NCBI RefSeq assembly: GCF_040675855.1
Contig: NZ_JBEGIK010000001.1
Coordinates: forward strand, 992,001-1,056,000
Direction: 5' to 3'
Origin: Microbacterium sp. LWH3-1.2
GTDB lineage: Bacteria; Actinomycetota; Actinomycetes; Actinomycetales; Microbacteriaceae
Length of the DNA stretch: 64,000 nucleotides
In this document: piece after piece, positions 7,828 to 16,791 of the stretch
Layout of the letters: every line of letters begins with the position of its first letter
How positions within the stretch are numbered: the first letter of the stretch is position 1
The notes under the pieces: generated by a model
What the model was told of the DNA's origin: nothing
What the model saw: the letters and a program-made list of their open reading frames with translations, nothing else
Databases searched by the model: none
Position numbers and translations under genes: made by a program

Positions 7828-9468
7828 TCAGGAGGCGTCGTAGGCGTTCTGCCAAATCTCGATGTATCGAGGCGCCCCGAGGCCCTCGAGTCCGTCGAGG
7901 TATGCCGTCCACGCCGCGTCATCACCGATGTCCTTGGAGCCGGTGATGAATTCTGCCGCCGATGTCGTGATGAAGGTTTCGACGTTCGTCTGCAGCGTGG
8001 ACAGCTCGGCGGAATCCTCCTCCGGCACCCATACATTCCAGTACGGGAAGGAGGCGTCGCTCTGCAGTCCGTCGTAGAGCTTGGTGGCTTCGAACAGCCG
8101 GCGCTCGAATCCTTCCGGCGAGTAGATGTCGAGCGGCTGCACCTCGGAGTTTCGGAACGTCGCGTTGCTGTTGTACTGCGCGATCGCCGCCCAGGAGGTG
8201 TTGGCCATCTCCTTATTGTCAGGATCTGCCGGCACCCTCTTGTAGAGGGGCTCGAGGTTCTCGTCCAGTGCGACGTCGCCGTCGACGGGCTTCAGCCAGT
8301 TGACACCCTCCGGCCCGTACTGGCCGGCTAGCTGACCTTCCGTGGTGTACAGGTAGTCGAGGATCTCGATGAGCTTCTTCTGCTTTTCCTCGCTCGCGGC
8401 CTTGGTGATGACGAAGGTCGCGCCCGGCGTGCCCGGCTGGATGTAAGTCGCGACCTGGCCCTCTGCGCCGACGAGAGGCGCGATTGCGTCATACTGCGTG
8501 TCGCGGGCGTCGTCCATTCCCACCTGTATGAATCCCCAGGGGTTGTTGCCGTTGTAGGCCCCCGTGACGGGTTCGCCCTCGCCGCTGTTCTTCGCGACGA
8601 GCGCGGTGGAGTCCTGCGAGAACGCGGATTCGTCGATCAGCCCGTTCTCCCAGAGACGGTGGAGGTAGTCAAGGCCGTCACGCCACCCGTCCTGAGCCGG
8701 CTGGAGCTGAACGGTGTCGCCGTCGAGCCCCAGAGACAGGGGCTGTCCGGCCGCACCCCCGTGCCAGTTATTGGCGATGAATGCATCCATGACGAACGGC
8801 ACCACCGAGTCGTACACACTCCCAGTCAGCGGAATCTCATCCGCCACGCCGTTGCCGTTGGGGTCCTGCGTCTTGAATGCCGTCAGCACGGCGAAGAGAT
8901 CATCCGTCGTCTTGGGGACGTCGAGTCCGAGGGTCTCGAGCCACTGAGTGTTCATCCAGAGCTTGCTCGGGTAAGAGCAGTGGTAGCAGTCGTTCCACTG
9001 CGGGATTCCGTAGATCGTCCCGTCAGGCGTGGTCGCTAGCTGCTCCGCCGCGGGCCAGTCGCTCCACGCCGACTTGATGTTGGGCGCGTACTCGTCGATG
9101 AGATCGTTCAGTGGCAGGATCGCGCCCTGCTTGCCCAGCTTGAGGAGCTCGGACGGGCTGAACTGGTTGACCCACGGGATCAGCATGTACGCGTCGGGGT
9201 AGTCCCCGCTGGCCAGCGAGATCTGGCGTGCCTCGGCGGCTGCACCGCCGTCGTAGGTCGTCGTCTGGAACTTGAGATCGACGTCGAACTTCTCCTCGAT
9301 GGCCTTGGTGAAGACATTGGTTTCGAGATCGGTGCTCGCGTCCTGCGGAGCGAAGATCGTGATCACGTCTTCGTCGTTGTTAGCTTGCCCCGGAGTGCAA
9401 CCGGCAAGTACGACGGCTACGACTGCGACGCCGGCAATGGCTGCAGCGGGCTTTTTGAGTGATGGCAT
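7828..9468 (-). CDS. extracellular solute-binding lipoprotein, LplA type
   Basis: The substrate-binding lipoprotein of a carbohydrate ABC importer, 546 residues. The signal peptide ends in the lipobox VLAGC, so Cys24 would be lipidated and the protein anchored outside the membrane. The mature part begins ITIFAPQ and has the large two-lobed form of the LplA/AlgQ-like family that binds oligosaccharides. The ATG at 9466-9468 has a GAAGGG ribosome site. It is the last gene of a three-gene operon, downstream of its two permeases. The sugar cannot be read from the sequence; uronides or oligosaccharides are typical for the family. Confidence 0.9.
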   Translation of the reverse strand: MPSLKKPAAAIAGVAVVAVVLAGCTPGQANNDEDVITIFAPQDASTDLETNVFTKAIEEKFDVDLKFQTTTYDGGAAAEARQISLASGDYPDAYMLIPWVNQFSPSELLKLGKQGAILPLNDLIDEYAPNIKSAWSDWPAAEQLATTPDGTIYGIPQWNDCYHCSYPSKLWMNTQWLETLGLDVPKTTDDLFAVLTAFKTQDPNGNGVADEIPLTGSVYDSVVPFVMDAFIANNWHGGAAGQPLSLGLDGDTVQLQPAQDGWRDGLDYLHRLWENGLIDESAFSQDSTALVAKNSGEGEPVTGAYNGNNPWGFIQVGMDDARDTQYDAIAPLVGAEGQVATYIQPGTPGATFVITKAASEEKQKKLIEILDYLYTTEGQLAGQYGPEGVNWLKPVDGDVALDENLEPLYKRVPADPDNKEMANTSWAAIAQYNSNATFRNSEVQPLDIYSPEGFERRLFEATKLYDGLQSDASFPYWNVWVPEEDSAELSTLQTNVETFITTSAAEFITGSKDIGDDAAWTAYLDGLEGLGAPRYIEIWQNAYDAS

Positions 9469-9571
9469 TGGAGTAACCCTTCTTTGGATCGATGCGTGTG
9501 CGCCGAGGCGCGGTGGTCGTATCCGTGGTGCAGACGGAGACGGCGTGGGGTCCGCTGGAAGCGGGCTGGAG

Positions 9572-10534
9572 TCAGCCCTTCACCGCGCCCACCATGACGC
9601 CTTTGGTGAAATGACGAGCGATGAACGGGTAGATAAGCATGACGGGGACGGTTGCTATCACGATCAGCGAATACTTGAGCAAGTCGGCCATCTGCGCGCG
9701 TCGCATCACCTCGGTGGGGTCCATTCCGGCGGCCGGCTGATTGAGAATGAGGATGTTCCGCAGCACGAGCTGTAACGGATACAGATCCGCGTCGCGCAGA
9801 TAGAGCAGTGCGTCGAAGTAGGAGTTCCATTGGAAGATCGCGTACATCAGCGCAATCACCGCCAGCATCGGTTTGGACAATGGAAGCACCACGGACCATA
9901 GGAACTTCATGTCGCTCGCGCCATCAAGCTGGGCGGCCTCGTAGAGCTCCTCTGGCAGCGATGTGCGGAAGTACGCCATCGCGATGATGACTTGCCACAC
10001 GCTGATCGCCTGGGGCAGCAGGAGCGCCCACCTCGTGTCCAGCAAGCCGAGCGACTGAACCACCAGGTACGTCGGAATCAGTCCACCGGTGAACAGCATC
10101 GTGAAGACGATTCCTGCGCTGATCACCCCTCTCCCGAAGAAGTCCTTCCGTGAAAGCGGGTACGCGATGGCGACGGTGAGCGCCACGCTGATGAAGGTCC
10201 CCACGGTGGTGTAGAAGAGCGAGTTGAGGAAGCCGGTGAGAATCTGCGGATTCTGCAACGCGACTTGGTAGCCCTCGAGCGAGAAGTCCACGGGCCAGAA
10301 CGTCACTCGCCCAGCAGACACTGCCGATGCATCGCTCAACGAGTTGGCCACGATGTAGACCAAGGGCAGAAGCACGACGAGCAGGAACACCGAGAGAAGA
10401 ACGTAGACGCCGATCATGAAGACGCGATCGATCAGCGGGTCCTTGATATGCGTCGAGCGCTGACGGCGGGTGGCGGGATGCCGAGGGAGCGTCACGGCCG
10501 CTGTTTCGGTCCTCGGGGCGTCTGTGGTCACCAT
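9572..10534 (-). CDS. carbohydrate ABC transporter permease, LplC/YtcP type
   Basis: A 320-residue permease with six predicted membrane helices. The cytoplasmic coupling loop reads ELYEAAQLDGASDMKFLWSV (EAA motif with conserved Gly), the site that docks the ATPase. The N-terminal 40 residues are polar and the C-terminus ends in the family-typical FTKGVMVGAVKG. Its ATG overlaps the stop of the upstream permease (ATGGTGA), so the two are translationally coupled and should form the heterodimeric channel for the sugar. No ATPase gene is nearby, so a shared MsmX-like ATPase elsewhere is expected. Confidence 0.92.
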   Translation of the reverse strand: MVTTDAPRTETAAVTLPRHPATRRQRSTHIKDPLIDRVFMIGVYVLLSVFLLVVLLPLVYIVANSLSDASAVSAGRVTFWPVDFSLEGYQVALQNPQILTGFLNSLFYTTVGTFISVALTVAIAYPLSRKDFFGRGVISAGIVFTMLFTGGLIPTYLVVQSLGLLDTRWALLLPQAISVWQVIIAMAYFRTSLPEELYEAAQLDGASDMKFLWSVVLPLSKPMLAVIALMYAIFQWNSYFDALLYLRDADLYPLQLVLRNILILNQPAAGMDPTEVMRRAQMADLLKYSLIVIATVPVMLIYPFIARHFTKGVMVGAVKG

Positions 10535-11499
10535 AGTCCGCTCCCGGTGGTTCGCTTGGCCACGACGTTGACGACCAGCAGCAGCACGAGGTTGATCACG
10601 GCGTTGAAAAGCCCGATAGCCGCGGCCTGGCTGAAGTCCGCGTTGAGCAGGCCGACCTTGTATGTGTACGTGGGCAAGATCTCCGATGTGGCAAGGTTCA
10701 GCGGATTCTGCAGCAGGAACGCCTTCTCAAAGCCGATCGCCATGACGTTGCCGACTCCGAGGACCAGGATGACCATCGCTGTCGGCAGGATGCCGGGGAT
10801 GTCAACATGGAGAATCTTCTGGACCCGAGTCGCGCCATCGATACGTGCTGCTTCGTGCAGGCTCGGGTCGATTCCGGCGAGCGCGGCCAGGTAGATTACC
10901 GCCGCGTAACCTGTGGTCTGCCAGATATCGCTGATGACGTAGATGGGCCGAAAGAGATCTGGATTGCTCAGGAAGTCGATCGACTGAACTCCGAAGATAT
11001 TCAGGAACTGGTTGGCGAGACCGATCCGGGGAGACAGGAACACCAAGGTCATGGAGACCACGACTACGGTCGAGATGAAGTAAGGCGCGTATGTCACCAT
11101 CTGCACGGTGTTGCGGAAGAAGGTGCTTCGCACTTCGTTCAGGGCGATCGCGAGCACGATCGGCACCGGGAAGCTGAAGATCAGGACGAGTGCGGACAGG
11201 ATGAAGGTGTTCGACACCAGCGTCCAGAAGCGCGGGTTCTCGAAGGCACGCTGAAAATACTCGAGGCCGGCCCAGTCGCTTCCCCACACCCCTTCAACGA
11301 CGTTGTAGTCCTTGAAAGCGATGATGGCGTTGCTCATCGGCCAGTACCGGAAGACGGCGAACCAGACGATCGGGACAGCGATCAGCAGGTAGAGCTGCCA
11401 GTGGCGGCGGAAGCTGCGCTTGGCGGCGGTCCAGCCGCGGGTGCTGCTCTTCACACGGAGCTTCTGGGATCCGGCGAGCGGCGGAGCTGTTGTCACCAT
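10528..11499 (-). CDS. sugar ABC transporter permease, LplB/YteP type
   Basis: The first gene of the operon, a 323-residue permease with six helices and the EAA loop HEAARIDGATRVQKILHVDI. I placed the start at the ATG at 11497-11499 (MVTTAPPLAG), which leaves a 35-residue basic cytoplasmic leader before TM1; ATG at 11533-11535 is also possible, while the longer frame to 11625 would add an unlikely sequence. The C-terminus (AKRTTGSGLW) is the classic LplB ending. A near-perfect promoter lies about 150 bases upstream. It pairs with the LplC-type subunit and the LplA-type binding protein. Confidence 0.9.
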   Translation of the reverse strand: MVTTAPPLAGSQKLRVKSSTRGWTAAKRSFRRHWQLYLLIAVPIVWFAVFRYWPMSNAIIAFKDYNVVEGVWGSDWAGLEYFQRAFENPRFWTLVSNTFILSALVLIFSFPVPIVLAIALNEVRSTFFRNTVQMVTYAPYFISTVVVVSMTLVFLSPRIGLANQFLNIFGVQSIDFLSNPDLFRPIYVISDIWQTTGYAAVIYLAALAGIDPSLHEAARIDGATRVQKILHVDIPGILPTAMVILVLGVGNVMAIGFEKAFLLQNPLNLATSEILPTYTYKVGLLNADFSQAAAIGLFNAVINLVLLLVVNVVAKRTTGSGLW

Positions 11500-11653
11500 G
11501 AGATGCTCACTCCATCGAGGGAATGAGTCATCCATCGTGGTACGCCAGCCTCCGCGGCGTCCGAGGTGCTGTTGGGCGACATCTTCGTCTCTCTTGCTCT
11601 TCGTGCATCCAATGCTACTGCTCAAATGTTCACGTAATCATCTGATGACTGAA

Positions 11654-11682
11654 ATTATCCGCTCCGCCCGTCCACGTGTCAA
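11654..11682 (-). promoter_or_regulatory. housekeeping promoter of the sugar ABC operon, with adjacent palindrome
   Basis: On the minus strand TTGACA (11677-11682) is followed by exactly 17 bases and GATAAT (11654-11659), a near-consensus sigma-70-type promoter and one of the clearest in the window. The predicted start is near 11647. A TCATC-T-GATGA palindrome at 11638-11648 covers that start point and is a candidate operator. The roughly 150-base leader to the start codon shows no recognised riboswitch. Confidence 0.75.
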
Positions 11683-12000
11683 GCGTCGGTGAAAGCATGC
11701 CGAAGGCACGCCGGAAGAGATGAGGGGCATGGTCCTCGACTCCGCGCTTTCGTCAAAGCGAAAGCAGTCATCAGACTAATGTCGGGTCACTCACCCTGAA
11801 TCTCCGGGCAGGCGGGTGTGATCAGTCGCCCCTTACGTCCGCCCGCGGGCGAGCCCGCCTTGTGTCGGTCACGTGCACTCGGAAGATCTGAACCGCTCGT
11901 TGCGCATCGAGCGGGCGAGAGCCCCGCGTCGATCGCGGGGGCTCAGATCTGGGTGATCCCCCCGCCCAGGTACTCCCTTTCCGGCCGTTGTACCCGGGCG
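11683..12000. other. intergenic region without a recognised gene
   Basis: About 320 bases between the sugar operon promoter and the next plus-strand gene. Open frames here lack ribosome sites and family resemblance. I see no RNA gene, repeat or terminator with confidence. Confidence 0.5.
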
Positions 12001-12006
12001 GATAAT
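12001..12006 (+). promoter_or_regulatory. -10 box of a leaderless gene
   Basis: GATAAT lies 7 bases before the ATG at 12013, so transcription should start at or next to the start codon. No ribosome site is present. This is the pattern of leaderless actinobacterial mRNAs. No clear -35 box is seen. Confidence 0.5.
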
Positions 12007-12012
12007 CGGGGC

Positions 12013-12372
12013 ATGGGTGCGCCGCGAGGGTCGGCCGACTTCGAACCACCAGACGAACTGCAGCGCCGGCGACAACGCGTCTACGGACCGAATGCGGACA
12101 TCGCTGGGGATGTGGCGGCCCAGGCTCGACTTTCCGAACTGGAGGCCGCGCAACGACGAGAGCGGGCTCCCGTCGTCGATGCCCCCGCAGCGCCCGAAGC
12201 CCCTGTCTCGGCACACCTCGGGGTCGCTGAGTCTCTCGAAGGGTACCGCGCTGCGTCGGCACCGCTCCCGCTGCCCGCCATCGGGGTGACTTCTTACAAG
12301 AGTGACCCGCTCGCCGCACACGAGACTCGGGGCTCCGAACAGAGGAGGAAGTCATGGGGAAGGTGGTCATGA
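12013..12372 (+). CDS. small hypothetical protein of the YGPxADI type, probably truncated
   Basis: A 119-residue protein read from a leaderless-looking ATG. Residues about 15-55 (DELQRRRQRVYGPNADI, then DVAAQARLSELEAA) resemble the N-terminus of a recurrent Microbacteriaceae protein type and are shared with the small gene at 58708, which has ELNALRARAYGPQADISADP. The remainder is Ala/Pro-rich and shows no fold; in related proteins, as I recall them, a membrane region follows, so this copy may be cut short. The end overlaps the next gene by 19 bases. Function is unknown. Confidence 0.55.
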   Translation: MGAPRGSADFEPPDELQRRRQRVYGPNADIAGDVAAQARLSELEAAQRRERAPVVDAPAAPEAPVSAHLGVAESLEGYRAASAPLPLPAIGVTSYKSDPLAAHETRGSEQRRKSWGRWS

Positions 12373-12944
12373 ACGCGTCCGTCTCGGTGGATGGCTTCAT
12401 CGCGGCCGACAACGACGATCCCGGCCCACTGTTCGAATGGCTGCTCAGCGGGGACGTGCCGTTGGACCACAGCGGCGTACTGAATGTGTCGCAAGCGTCC
12501 TACGACCACATCCGGCCGTACTGGGACGAGATCGGGGTGACGATCACCGGTCGCCACGTCTTCGACATCACGGGCGGCTGGGACGGGAAGCCTCCGAGCG
12601 GAATCGACCACGTCGTCGTCGTGACCCACCGACCGGCTCCCGAGGGTTGGGACCCCGCCGCGCCGTTCCACTTCGTCGACGGCATCGAGGCGGCCGTGAT
12701 CACAGCGAAGGAGCTCGCCGGCGGCCGCATCATCGAGGTCGCTGCTGGCGACGTCGGCGGCCAGATGCTCGCCGCAGGCTTGGTCGACGAGGTGCGCATG
12801 GACGTCGCACCCGTCGTGCTCGGATCGGGCAAGCGTTACTTCGGGTCCATCGACTCGCAGCACCTGTTGGAAGACCCCGACGTCGTTGTTCGGGGCACCC
12901 GGGTGCTTCACCTGCGTTACCGGGTGCGCCGCCCGCCCCTCTGA
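12354..12944 (+). CDS. dihydrofolate reductase family protein (RibD C-terminal fold)
   Basis: A 196-residue protein of the RibD C-terminal/DHFR-like fold, an NADPH-dependent reductase whose substrate in this subgroup is mostly unknown. The start has a strong GAGGAGGAAG site. Family marks: VVMNASVSVDGFIAADNDDP at 4-23, GRHVFDITGGW (63-73), the GGRIIEVAAGDVGGQML segment that binds NADPH, and the closing HLRYRV strand. A second, deleted copy of this family lies 1.8 kb downstream. Confidence 0.88.
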   Translation: MGKVVMNASVSVDGFIAADNDDPGPLFEWLLSGDVPLDHSGVLNVSQASYDHIRPYWDEIGVTITGRHVFDITGGWDGKPPSGIDHVVVVTHRPAPEGWDPAAPFHFVDGIEAAVITAKELAGGRIIEVAAGDVGGQMLAAGLVDEVRMDVAPVVLGSGKRYFGSIDSQHLLEDPDVVVRGTRVLHLRYRVRRPPL

Positions 12945-12981
12945 CTGGCCGCTGTGGTGTCCATCGCGGTAGAACGGGTTC

Positions 12982-14652
12982 ATGGGATCCCCGCTGCTGT
13001 TGGGGCCGATGCTTCGGTACGTCGATGAGACGTCGGCCAGCATCTGGGTGGAGACGCGAGCCGACTGTCGGGTGAGCGTCCACGCGGACGGACGGTCGTG
13101 GCAGGCGCGCAGCTTCACCGTGCACGGCCACCACTACGCCCTCGTCGAACTCGACCGGCTCGAGCCCGGCAGCGTCTCGCCGTACGAGATCGATATCGAC
13201 GGGGTGTCCGTCTGGCCGGATTCACGCTCTGAGTTCCCCGCGTCCGTGATCGCCACGCGCACGCGCGGGCAACGGTCGCGCATCGCCTACGGCTCGTGCC
13301 GCACCAGTGTTCCCCACGACAAGTCGGGCAATCGAACCCATGGCGTCGACTCGTTGCGCGCCTTCGCGCTCGCGGTGGCCGACGGCCGCGAGGCCCGACC
13401 GGATCTGATGCTCTTCCTCGGCGATCAGGTGTACGCCGATTCGACCACCAAGGAGATGCAGGCATTCATCCGTGCCCGCCGGAACATTCACGAGGAACCG
13501 GGCAAGGAGCTCAAAGACTTCGAGGAGTACGCCCATCTCTACCGACTGGCGTGGTCGGACGGCGCGAATCGGTGGCTGCTCTCGTGCGTGCCGAGCGCGA
13601 TGATCTTCGATGACCACGACATCCGCGACGACTGGAACGCCTCGCTCGACTGGAAGCGGAAGATGGAAGCCACCTCCTGGTGGCACGAGCGCATCGTCGC
13701 GGGCCTGGCGTCGTACTGGGTGTACCAGCACCTCGGCAACCTGTCGCCGCGCGAGCGTGCTGCTGACCAGATGTGGCAGCAGATCAGTGGGCGCGACGAC
13801 GATGCTTCCCGCGACCTCACTGCCGCGCTGGACGAGTTCGCCGACCGCTGCGACAAGGAACCGAACAGCTACCGCTGGAGCTACTCCCGAGACTTCGATG
13901 CGACCCGTCTCATCGTCCTGGATTCCCGCGTCTCGAGAGATCTCACCCCGTCGGCCCGAGGGCTGCTGAACGATCGAGAGCTCACCTGGTTCGACGACCA
14001 TATGCGGGGCGGATTCCGCCACGTTCTGATAGCCACCTCGCTGCCGTTCCTCTTGCCGCTGGGTTTGCACCATGTCGAGGCCTGGGATGAGGCGATCGCA
14101 CAAGGCGCCTGGGGCCGACCGGCGGCGTGGGTCGGGGAACGACTGCGACGGACCTTCGACCTGGAGCATTGGGGGGCATTTCAGAACAGCTTCCAGGCGG
14201 TTGCCGGCATCACGGCGGAGCTGGCAGACGGCGACCGCGGCCCTTCGCCGCTGACGGTGACCTACCTGTCCGGTGATGTGCATTTCTCGTATCTGGCCGA
14301 GGTCGAGCGTGAGAACGGCAGCCGAATCGTGCAGGCAGTCTGCTCACCCATGCGGAACCCGTTGCCACGCTTCCTGCGCTGGTTCTCGGTCGTGATGTCG
14401 TATGGCGCAGCGACGCCGCTGGGGGCCGCAGCGGCGCATTCCGCGAAGGTTCCCGACCCGCCCTTCCGCTGGAAGACGGTGAAGGGTCCGTGGTTCGACA
14501 ACAACCTCGCGCTGCTGCAGGACGGCGCCGATGGGCTGACGATGACATGGCACACCGGCGTGGTGGAGGACGGAGACGAACTGCATCCTCGTCTTCAAGA
14601 AGTGGCATCCATCACGGTGCCGGCGAAGGGAGACTCCCGAGTCTCGTACTGA
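12982..14652 (+). CDS. PhoD-like alkaline phosphatase/phosphodiesterase family protein
   Basis: A 556-residue metallophosphoesterase of the PhoD type. The N-terminal 95 residues form a fibronectin-like beta domain; the catalytic domain begins at IAYGSCRTSV (101-110), then FLGDQVYAD (145-153), FDDHDIRDDWN (209-219) and YLSGDVHFSY, which supply the metal-binding Asp, Asn and His residues. No signal peptide or Tat motif is visible, so it may be cytoplasmic, unlike classical secreted PhoD. The start at ATG 12982 is the most upstream one fitting the domain. It lies 37 bases after the reductase gene. Confidence 0.85.
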   Translation: MGSPLLLGPMLRYVDETSASIWVETRADCRVSVHADGRSWQARSFTVHGHHYALVELDRLEPGSVSPYEIDIDGVSVWPDSRSEFPASVIATRTRGQRSRIAYGSCRTSVPHDKSGNRTHGVDSLRAFALAVADGREARPDLMLFLGDQVYADSTTKEMQAFIRARRNIHEEPGKELKDFEEYAHLYRLAWSDGANRWLLSCVPSAMIFDDHDIRDDWNASLDWKRKMEATSWWHERIVAGLASYWVYQHLGNLSPRERAADQMWQQISGRDDDASRDLTAALDEFADRCDKEPNSYRWSYSRDFDATRLIVLDSRVSRDLTPSARGLLNDRELTWFDDHMRGGFRHVLIATSLPFLLPLGLHHVEAWDEAIAQGAWGRPAAWVGERLRRTFDLEHWGAFQNSFQAVAGITAELADGDRGPSPLTVTYLSGDVHFSYLAEVERENGSRIVQAVCSPMRNPLPRFLRWFSVVMSYGAATPLGAAAAHSAKVPDPPFRWKTVKGPWFDNNLALLQDGADGLTMTWHTGVVEDGDELHPRLQEVASITVPAKGDSRVSY

Positions 14653-14728
14653 TCTGCTTCGCGGGGTGCCTCACCGCTGACCCGCAGTCAGGAGGACAAT
14701 TCATCTATCGACGCAGAGCGGAGTCGGG

Positions 14729-14994
14729 ATGGGCAACACGGTGCTGTACATGTCGATGCCGCTCGACGGGCGGCCGGAGACAAGGACGTGCTGGTGCACG
14801 GTGCCGCCACAGCGCAGCGCGCGATCGCCGCGGGCCTGCTCGATGAGATCGAGATCCACCTGATCCCGGTGCTGCTCGGAGCCGGGCGCCGCCTGTTCGA
14901 GGCCTCGCGCTCTCCTGGCCGGGAGCTCGAACGGATCAGGGTCCTGTCGGGGGAGGGTGGCGTCACTCACCTTCGATACCGTCTCCGGTACTGA
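14729..14994 (+). pseudogene. RibD/DHFR-family reductase pseudogene with internal deletion
   Basis: The first 14 codons (MGNTVLYMSMPLDG from 14729) look like the N-terminus of a RibD-type reductase. The reading frame then jumps: in another frame the sequence continues AGDKDVLVHGAATAQRAI and runs to a normal family C-terminus (LLDEIEIHLIPVLLGAGRRL through HLRYRLRY, stop at 14992-14994). Roughly 110 internal codons are missing and the two parts are out of frame. A GTG at 14788 could in principle start a 68-residue C-terminal fragment, but it would lack half of the nucleotide-binding fold. It is not a copy of the intact gene at 12354; the two differ in sequence. Confidence 0.75.
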
Positions 14995-15047
14995 CGACAG
15001 GCACGGGATGCCTCGAGCCGCCCGCTTCGCGTCGCTGAGGATGCGGT

Positions 15048-15779
15048 TCAGCGGTACTCGGGGTTGGCGTCGAACCCGAAGTGTTCGCCGTCGTCCCACT
15101 TCTTGCGCAGGTTTCCGTATGCCGGAATCCCGCCGGCGTCCTTCAGGAGCCGGGCCATGTGCAGCAGGTTCCAGGTCATGAAGGTGGTGTTGCGGTTGGT
15201 GAAGTCGTTCTCGGGGCCGCCCGATCCGGGGTCGAGGTAGCTCGGACCGGGACCGACCTCGCCGATCCAGCCCGCATCCGCGGCCGGCGGAATGACGAAC
15301 CCGATGTGCTGCAGGCTGTAGAGGATCGCCATCGAGGCGTGCTTGATGCCATCCTCGTTGCCGGTGATGATCGCCCCGCCGGTCTTCCCGTAGTAGATGT
15401 ACTGGCCGCGATCGTTGAACAGTCCGCTCATCGCGTAGAGCCGCTCGATCAGCTTGCGTGTGATCGACGCGTTGTCGCCGAGCCAGAGCGGTCCGCCGAT
15501 CACGAGGATGTCGGCAGCATCGATGAGCGGCCAGATGTCGTCCGGCCACGCGTCCGTGTCCCAGCCGTGCTCGCGCATGTCGGGGTAGACGCCGGTTGCG
15601 ACATCGTGGTCGACGAAGCGGATCACGTCGACGCTCACGCCTTGCGCGCGCATGAGGTCGATGCTGTGGTTCATCAGCCCCTGTGTGTGGGAGAGCTCGG
15701 GACTGCGCTTGAGGGTGCAGTTGATGTAGACCGCACGGAGGTCGTCATACGTCGCGGGCGGGCTGGTCGGACCGGTCAT
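15048..15779 (-). CDS. flavodoxin-fold NAD(P)H-dependent oxidoreductase
   Basis: A 243-residue protein of the NADPH-dependent FMN reductase/flavodoxin-like family. I chose the ATG at 15777-15779 (MTGPTSPPATYDDLRAVYIN); the longer frame upstream is Arg-rich and unlikely. The first strand AVYINCTLKRSPELSHT (the phosphate-binding loop for FMN), ADILVIGGPLWLGDNASITRKLIERL (aromatic loop) and KTGGAIITGNEDGIKHA are typical. It probably reduces quinones or other small electron acceptors with bound FMN. It is convergent with the pseudogene to its left and has no obvious operon partner. Confidence 0.87.
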   Translation of the reverse strand: MTGPTSPPATYDDLRAVYINCTLKRSPELSHTQGLMNHSIDLMRAQGVSVDVIRFVDHDVATGVYPDMREHGWDTDAWPDDIWPLIDAADILVIGGPLWLGDNASITRKLIERLYAMSGLFNDRGQYIYYGKTGGAIITGNEDGIKHASMAILYSLQHIGFVIPPAADAGWIGEVGPGPSYLDPGSGGPENDFTNRNTTFMTWNLLHMARLLKDAGGIPAYGNLRKKWDDGEHFGFDANPEYR

Positions 15780-16020
15780 GCCGCTGACGATACGCCCGGA
15801 ACGCCGAGCTCGGCAGGCCACCCGACATCGTGCATCGCTGCGACGGATCGACGGGTCCGTGCGGAAGTAGGGGCGGACTCGAGCTCGGAGTGTTGCCCAG
15901 CCCCTCCCGTTCGGCGTGGCGCGCTGCAGCCGGCCGCGCGGCGAGCGGGATGTCGTTGCAGCCGACGATCGAAGGGTGTACGCCGGGTTTGATCGCGGGT
16001 GCGTCAGCGGGAACCGATCG

Positions 16021-16701
16021 TCACATCCGGTCGCTGCCGCCCCGCCTCGGCGACCGGGTGGCCTCGAGCAGCTCGGCGCCGAGCGTCTCCGTCAGCCAGG
16101 CGCACCAGGTCGAGACGGTGCGCCAGTCGTCGGCGATGATGTCGTACGCGTCAGGCGTCCACATCCAGTCGGCGGGAGGCTCCCGCCTGCCGACCGCGAG
16201 TCGTTTGAGCTGCAGCAGCTGGATGCGCGGATGGTCGGCGCGGTAGCCGCGGGGCGCGGTCTTGAGGGCATCCTCGCGGAGGAGCTCGAAGCCCGCGCTG
16301 CGCAGCTCCGCGATCAGCGCGTCGAGATCTTCGGCGGTGCGCGGATCGTCGACGGCCTCGCGGAAGCGCGCCAGCGCCGCGGGCGGCACGTCATACATGC
16401 CGCCACCGAGCATCAGGCCGTCCTCGCTCAGCTGAAGATAGTGCGCAACTCGCGCCTGCGAGACCATCCCGATGTGCAGCTTGTAGGGCGTCTTGTCGGC
16501 GCTGAAGCGGACGTCGCGGTACGGGCGGAAGATCTTCACGGCACCGAACTCCGGCTCGAGCTCCGAACCGAGCGCCTCGAACGGCCCGCGAACGACCGCG
16601 TCGTAGCGCGCTCTGTTCGCCGTCCACCACGTCTTCGTGTTGTGGGCGCGCAGCTCGGCGTAGAACGTAACGGCGTCGCGATCGAGTCCTTCGAATCCCA
16701 C
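16021..16701 (-). CDS. DUF2461 domain-containing protein
   Basis: A 226-residue protein of the DUF2461 family (TIGR02453). The start is a GTG at 16699-16701 giving VGFEGLDRDAVTFYAELRAH; the frame stays open further upstream but without family sequence. Family marks: NKTWW-like NTKTWWTANRARYD, KIFRPYRDVRFSADKTPYK, and HPRIQLLQLKRLAVGR. The function of the family is not established. It is divergent from plsC with about 90 bases between them. Confidence 0.88.
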   Translation of the reverse strand: MGFEGLDRDAVTFYAELRAHNTKTWWTANRARYDAVVRGPFEALGSELEPEFGAVKIFRPYRDVRFSADKTPYKLHIGMVSQARVAHYLQLSEDGLMLGGGMYDVPPAALARFREAVDDPRTAEDLDALIAELRSAGFELLREDALKTAPRGYRADHPRIQLLQLKRLAVGRREPPADWMWTPDAYDIIADDWRTVSTWCAWLTETLGAELLEATRSPRRGGSDRM

Positions 16702-16791
16702 CCGCCGATCGTAGCGAGTGGATGCCGCGGGCAGTGGCCGATCGACGCCACGCCGGGGATCGGACCCCGTCACGACGGATAGGGTGGCGAG

